DNA from: CAYILR01 sp964364175
GTDB taxonomy: Bacteria; Bdellovibrionota; UBA1018
DNA: 7,784 nt
Direction: 5' to 3'
Assembly (NCBI GenBank): GCA_964364175.1
Contig: CAYILR010000078.1
Span: forward strand, 1-7,784
In this document: positions 5,532-7,784 of the stretch, piece after piece
How positions within the stretch are numbered: position 1 is the first letter of the stretch
Layout: each line of letters begins with the position of its first letter
Notes under the pieces: model-generated
Told to the model about the DNA's origin: nothing
What the model saw: only the letters and a program-made list of their open reading frames with translations
Database searches by the model: none
Program-made: the position numbers and the translations under genes

Positions 5532-5837
5532 ATGTCGACCAAAACCAACGTGATTTCTCTGAATGCAGTCCGGGCCGTCCGGCAAACCGAAAATGCTCTG
5601 CTGGATTACCAAGCTCGGCTCTTCTCAATGGATAAAGTTGAGTTGCTCGAAGAGATGGTGAATTTCCAGAAGGAGCGCACCCAGATTGGCGAACTGACCC
5701 TGGACCTCATTCTCCGCGGCAAGCACCTCTTCAAACTGCTGGAAGAAAACGCCGAGACCGAAGAACTGAGAATCCTCACCCGCTCGTACCGTCGCCATCT
5801 GGAGCACGAGCTTTCTGCTAAGAATTATTCGGCCTAA
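5532..5837 (+). CDS. Small helical protein of unknown function
   Basis: A 101-residue soluble protein. After a short polar N-terminus (MSTKTNVISLNAVRAVRQTE) it is predicted almost wholly helical, with a Leu/Glu/Lys-rich, coiled-coil-like stretch MDKVELLEEMVNFQKERTQ (33-51), GELTLDLILRGKHLFKLLEE (53-72) and TEELRILTRSYRRHLEHEL (76-94). It has no signal peptide, membrane segment or cysteine. It looks like a lineage-specific conserved protein, but I cannot name a family. The ATG at 5532 is preferred because the N-terminus is well formed, although no ribosome binding site precedes it; the candidate sigma-54 promoter would make it leaderless. A later ATG (5628) also lacks a ribosome binding site. 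It is convergent with PhoH2 across two large hairpin elements. Confidence 0.7.
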   Translation: MSTKTNVISLNAVRAVRQTENALLDYQARLFSMDKVELLEEMVNFQKERTQIGELTLDLILRGKHLFKLLEENAETEELRILTRSYRRHLEHELSAKNYSA

Positions 5838-5842
5838 ACCAG

Positions 5843-5976
5843 AATTTCAAAGTCATCTTGAACTTTTTTATGTCGGGGACGTCGCTCCGAACATCGTGTT
5901 CTCACGCTTAAGCGCCATCGTGGCGCCGCGTGAAGCGAGTCCCCGCACACAAAAAAGTCCAAGCGCCTTTGAAATT
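5843..5976. repeat. Branched hairpin element A (134 bp)
   Basis: A long imperfect inverted repeat. AATTTCAAAG (5843-5852) pairs with CTTTGAAATT (5967-5976), ACTTTTTT (5862-5869) with AAAAAAGT (5951-5958), CGGGGAC (5874-5880) with GTCCCCG (5939-5945), and TCGCT (5882-5886) with AGCGA (5934-5938). Inside are two smaller hairpins: GAAC-ATCGT-GTTC (5889-5901) and GCGCC-ATCGT-GGCGC (5912-5926), the latter nested in CACGC/GCGTG (5903-5907/5928-5932). The fold is a three-way junction. It starts 6 bases after the upstream stop. It could be a structured RNA, a palindromic mobile repeat or a terminator-like unit; no known class is recognised. Confidence 0.7.
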
Positions 5977-6008
5977 TATTCTCGCCAAACCTTCCGTGCA
6001 AAATTTTC

Positions 6009-6169
6009 GTGCACTTGAAGTTTTCGGTGGCGTGCCGAAGCAAGTCCGGTACTCGGGGATCTTCGCGTCAGGATGACGTAGCCCGTAGGGCGCGAATGAG
6101 CGCAGGATGCGCGTTCCCCGAGACCGGAGCTTGCGTAGGCAAAAGCCATCCGAAAACCTTCATGTGCCC
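6009..6169. repeat. Branched hairpin element B (161 bp), cloverleaf-like
   Basis: A second long imperfect inverted repeat. TGAAG (6016-6020) pairs with CTTCA (6158-6162), TTTTCGG (6021-6027) with CCGAAAA (6150-6156), GCAAG (6040-6044) with CTTGC (6130-6134), and a 13-bp stem with one bulged A joins 6046-6059 to 6115-6127. The apex carries three hairpins in a row: CGTC-AGGAT-GACG (6066-6078), GCCC-GTA-GGGC (6081-6091) and GCGC-AGGAT-GCGC (6100-6112). It ends about 10 bases after the PhoH2 stop. It is not a tRNA: there is no T-loop and the stem sizes are wrong. Like element A it has a CGGGGA...TCCCCG closing stem round a multi-hairpin apex. Confidence 0.7.
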
Positions 6170-6178
6170 TTGATCCTT

Positions 6179-7504
6179 TTACAGCAAGTTACTGGCCAGC
6201 TCAGAAAGCTTCGAACGCTCGCCCTTCGTCAAAGTGATATGCGCTGAAATCGCTTCTTCTTTGAATCGCTCGACGAGGTAAACCAATCCGTTGTTCGCTG
6301 AATCCACGTACGGATTGTCGATCTGGAAGCTATCCCCAGTCAGCACGATCTTGGTATCGTCACCTGCGCGCGTGACGATGGTTTTGATTTCGTGTGGAGT
6401 TAGGTTTTGCGCTTCGTCCACGATCAGGTATTGCTGCGGAATCGATCGTCCGCGGATGTAGGTCAGCGGCTCGATTTGCAGCATCCCTTGGTTCATCAAT
6501 TCCTGACATCCTTTGCCTGCTCCGCGCCGGCCTTTTGCGGCGGTGGCTCCGAACAAGAAATCGATGTTGTCATAAATGGGCTGCATCCACGGATTCAGTT
6601 TGTCCTCGATGCTGCCGGGCAGGAATCCGATGTCCTTGCCCATCGGAAACACGGGACGCGAAACGAGCAGCCTTTGGTAAATACTCTCGTCCACAGTTTT
6701 GACCAGGCCCGCAGCGATGGCCATCAGGGTTTTTCCAGTTCCGGCTTTTCCCACCAGGCTGACCAGTTTGATCTCGTCGTTCATCAACGCGTCGATTGCG
6801 AATGCTTGCTCGACGTTCTTCGGAAAAATTCCCCACAATCCCTCTGCGGGTTTGTAGATTGGCACAATCGCATCGAGTTCCTTGGAGTATCTGCCCAATG
6901 CAGTGTGATTGGGATTGGTCGAATCCTTGAGAATCACGTACTCGTTTGCTTTCAAGCCTGACTTCACGGCATCCACGACGAGTTTTTTCTGTGTGTAGAA
7001 CTCGTCCACTTTGTGCGCGTCTACAGAGATCGTCAGATTTCCAGAATACAGCTCCTCGGGCTCAACGCTGGACGGCTCGTAGTCTTCGGCTTGGATTCCC
7101 AATGCATCCGCTTTGATCCGAAGGTTGATGTCCTTGGTGACGAAAACCAGCGGCCTCTTGGGCTGCTCTTTGCGAAGCCCCATGACCAGAGCCAGGATTC
7201 GGTTGTCGGCTTTGTCCATCGGCAGATCGATCGAGACAGGCTGGTGGTAGCTTCCCAACTCCACACTCAGCAAACCGCCGCTGGGAAGTTTGACTCCCTT
7301 GGAGAGTTCGCCTTCTTTTCGCATGTCATCCACGAGGCGTGAGAAAAGGCGCGCATGACGGCCGTTTTCGCTCATGTCACGCTTGAAGCGATCGATCTCT
7401 TCGATCACGACCATGGGAATGATGATGTCGTTGTTCCCGAATTTATAAATAGCGTTAGGATCAAAAAGCAGAACATTGGTATCTACGATGAATGCTTTTC
7501 TCAA
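6179..7504 (-). CDS. phoH2: PIN-PhoH fusion ATPase (PhoH2 type)
   Basis: A 441-residue protein starting at TTG 7504, chosen because GGGAGG (7512-7517) lies 7 bases upstream and the protein then begins MRKAFIVDTNVLL, the normal PIN start. A longer frame to GTG/ATG-type starts at 7591 adds 29 unlike residues. The PIN domain (about 1-145) keeps its acidic residues: D8 (VDTN), E35/E36 (VIEEID), D97/D100 (DKADNR), D125 (TKDINLR). The PhoH P-loop domain (about 225-441) has Walker A GKAGTGKT (252-259), SRPVFPMGKDIGFLPG, IRGRSI, Walker B YLIVDEAQN (D363, E364) and LTGDSFQIDNPY (388-399). PhoH2 proteins are reported as ATP-dependent RNA helicase/ribonucleases in the cytoplasm, with sequence-specific cleavage by the PIN domain. 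All key residues are present, so activity is likely. The name refers to family, not to a proven phosphate role. Confidence 0.92.
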   Translation of the reverse strand: MRKAFIVDTNVLLFDPNAIYKFGNNDIIIPMVVIEEIDRFKRDMSENGRHARLFSRLVDDMRKEGELSKGVKLPSGGLLSVELGSYHQPVSIDLPMDKADNRILALVMGLRKEQPKRPLVFVTKDINLRIKADALGIQAEDYEPSSVEPEELYSGNLTISVDAHKVDEFYTQKKLVVDAVKSGLKANEYVILKDSTNPNHTALGRYSKELDAIVPIYKPAEGLWGIFPKNVEQAFAIDALMNDEIKLVSLVGKAGTGKTLMAIAAGLVKTVDESIYQRLLVSRPVFPMGKDIGFLPGSIEDKLNPWMQPIYDNIDFLFGATAAKGRRGAGKGCQELMNQGMLQIEPLTYIRGRSIPQQYLIVDEAQNLTPHEIKTIVTRAGDDTKIVLTGDSFQIDNPYVDSANNGLVYLVERFKEEAISAHITLTKGERSKLSELASNLL

Positions 7505-7511
7505 ACTATAT

Positions 7512-7517
7512 CCTCCC
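7512..7517 (-). promoter_or_regulatory. Strong ribosome binding site that fixes the PhoH2 start
   Basis: GGGAGG on the minus strand is 7 bases before TTG 7504. It supports this non-ATG start against the longer frame to 7591, whose upstream DNA has no such site. Confidence 0.8.
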
Positions 7518-7544
7518 GTTTTTGGCAGCCGTTTCGGGTCGGTT

Positions 7545-7665
7545 TTTTGACTCCATTTTTGACGAGTGTCAAAATCCCGTCCCACAACCATAGACTAGAA
7601 CGTTTTCACGCAGCATTTCAACTACTCATAATTGCTCGGCTTAATAAATCGGGCGAGTGTCAAAA
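7545..7665. promoter_or_regulatory. PhoH2 upstream region with TTTTGAC/GTCAAAA repeats
   Basis: TTTTGAC or its complement occurs at 7545-7551, 7557-7563, 7568-7574 and 7659-7665. The middle two form a perfect inverted repeat with 7-bp arms and a GAGT centre (7557-7574). A longer direct repeat, CGAGTGTCAAAATCC (7563) and CGAGTGTCAAAAATCC (7654), is offset by 91 bases. On the minus strand two of the copies contain TTGACA, but neither has a good -10 at 16-18 bases, so the promoter itself is not resolved. Confidence 0.4.
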
Positions 7666-7676
7666 ATCCTAACATC

Positions 7677-7705
7677 TAGACAGCAATTTCCCATCTAGGC
7701 ATAAT
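7677..7705 (+). promoter_or_regulatory. Sigma-70-type promoter for the gene at the window end
   Basis: TAGACA (7677-7682) and CATAAT (7700-7705) have a 17-base spacer, each matching consensus at five of six positions. CATCTAG occurs at 7673-7679 and again at 7692-7698, framing the promoter and possibly acting as an operator. Confidence 0.6.
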
Positions 7706-7728
7706 CAACAGTGGGGGAAGTAAAACGT

Positions 7729-7784
7729 ATGCTGTGCCCCGGAGAGGTCGCGCGTCAAAATTTGAGGAAGTATTTTTTTGACGG
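7729..7784 (+). CDS. Start of an unidentified gene, truncated by the window end
   Basis: ATG 7729 follows GGGGGAAG (7713-7720) with 8 bases between, and a good promoter lies upstream. The frame stays open to the edge, giving MLCPGEVARQNLRKYFFD. Eighteen codons are too few to identify it. It is divergent from PhoH2. The strong promoter and ribosome binding site are the main reasons to believe it. Confidence 0.5.
   Translation, partial: MLCPGEVARQNLRKYFFD

Noticed and set aside
5862..5958. Bidirectional terminator in hairpin A
   Set aside because: A terminator would have A before and T after the stem on each strand; here the T run is before and the A run after.
5834..6043. Minus-strand frame of 69 codons across hairpin A
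   Set aside because: It runs through the paired arms; the base pairing explains the sequence better than coding does.
6046..6127. tRNA gene suggested by the cloverleaf shape
   Set aside because: There is no T-loop sequence, no standard acceptor or anticodon stem sizes, and the central arm has a 3-base loop.
6407..6961. Plus-strand open frame of 184 codons
   Set aside because: Antisense to the PhoH domain, with no recognisable features; a shadow frame.
7505..7591. N-terminal extension of PhoH2 to 7591
   Set aside because: The extension has no PIN similarity, and a strong ribosome binding site precedes the TTG at 7504.
1..7784. CRISPR array or autonomous insertion sequence
   Set aside because: No set of regularly spaced identical repeats, and no transposase frame; the only transposon-like unit is the 223-bp non-coding element.

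Overview
The gene content suggests a bacterium of the Bdellovibrio-like (Bdellovibrionota) lineage or a relative. The clues are an HTH regulator that looks like a diverged TIGR02147/DUF4423 member, a small conserved-looking helical protein behind a possible sigma-54 promoter, a PIN-PhoH protein, and exported proteins with no obvious family. This placement is inference from gene style; no rRNA or other marker gene is present. The window looks chromosomal and accessory-rich, with compact genes separated by structured intergenic DNA.

Layout: (1) 1-546 (+), the C-terminal end of a DUF4143 AAA ATPase. (2) 547-725, a spacer full of small inverted repeats, ending in a likely terminator for the next gene. 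(3) 726-1565 (-), an exported protein of unknown function. (4) 1566-1779, an AT-rich divergent promoter region with tandem palindromic repeats next to the regulator start. (5) 1780-2649 (+), an XRE-type HTH regulator. (6) 2706-3395 (+), a two-gene toxin-antitoxin operon (BrnT-like toxin, ribbon-helix-helix antitoxin) with its own promoter, paired GTATAC boxes and an intrinsic terminator. (7) 3415-3558 (-), a possible 47-residue basic peptide gene. (8) 3587-3809, a 223-bp non-coding transposable element (MITE) with perfect 24-bp terminal inverted repeats and a TAA target duplication. (9) 5330-3823 (-), a two-gene operon of a small four-helix membrane protein and a PhoD-like exported metallophosphatase, overlapping at GTGA. 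(10) 5531-5331, a divergent spacer with a 20-bp perfect palindrome and a GG-N10-GC sigma-54-type promoter facing (11) a 101-residue helical protein (5532-5837, +). (12) 5838-6178, two large, adjacent, branched hairpin elements between convergent genes. (13) 7504-6179 (-), a PIN-PhoH ATPase (PhoH2 type) with a strong Shine-Dalgarno and TTG start. (14) 7592-7784, a region with repeated TTTTGAC/GTCAAAA motifs, a good sigma-70 promoter and the first 18 codons of another gene (+).

The genes do not form one pathway. PIN-PhoH and the BrnT-like toxin are both plausibly RNA-directed and stress-related, and the phosphatase plus membrane protein form a translationally coupled pair. The least explained material is non-coding: the two branched hairpins at 5843-6169, the MITE, and the palindrome/sigma-54 promoter pair. 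I see no RNA gene of known type, no CRISPR array and no transposase gene.
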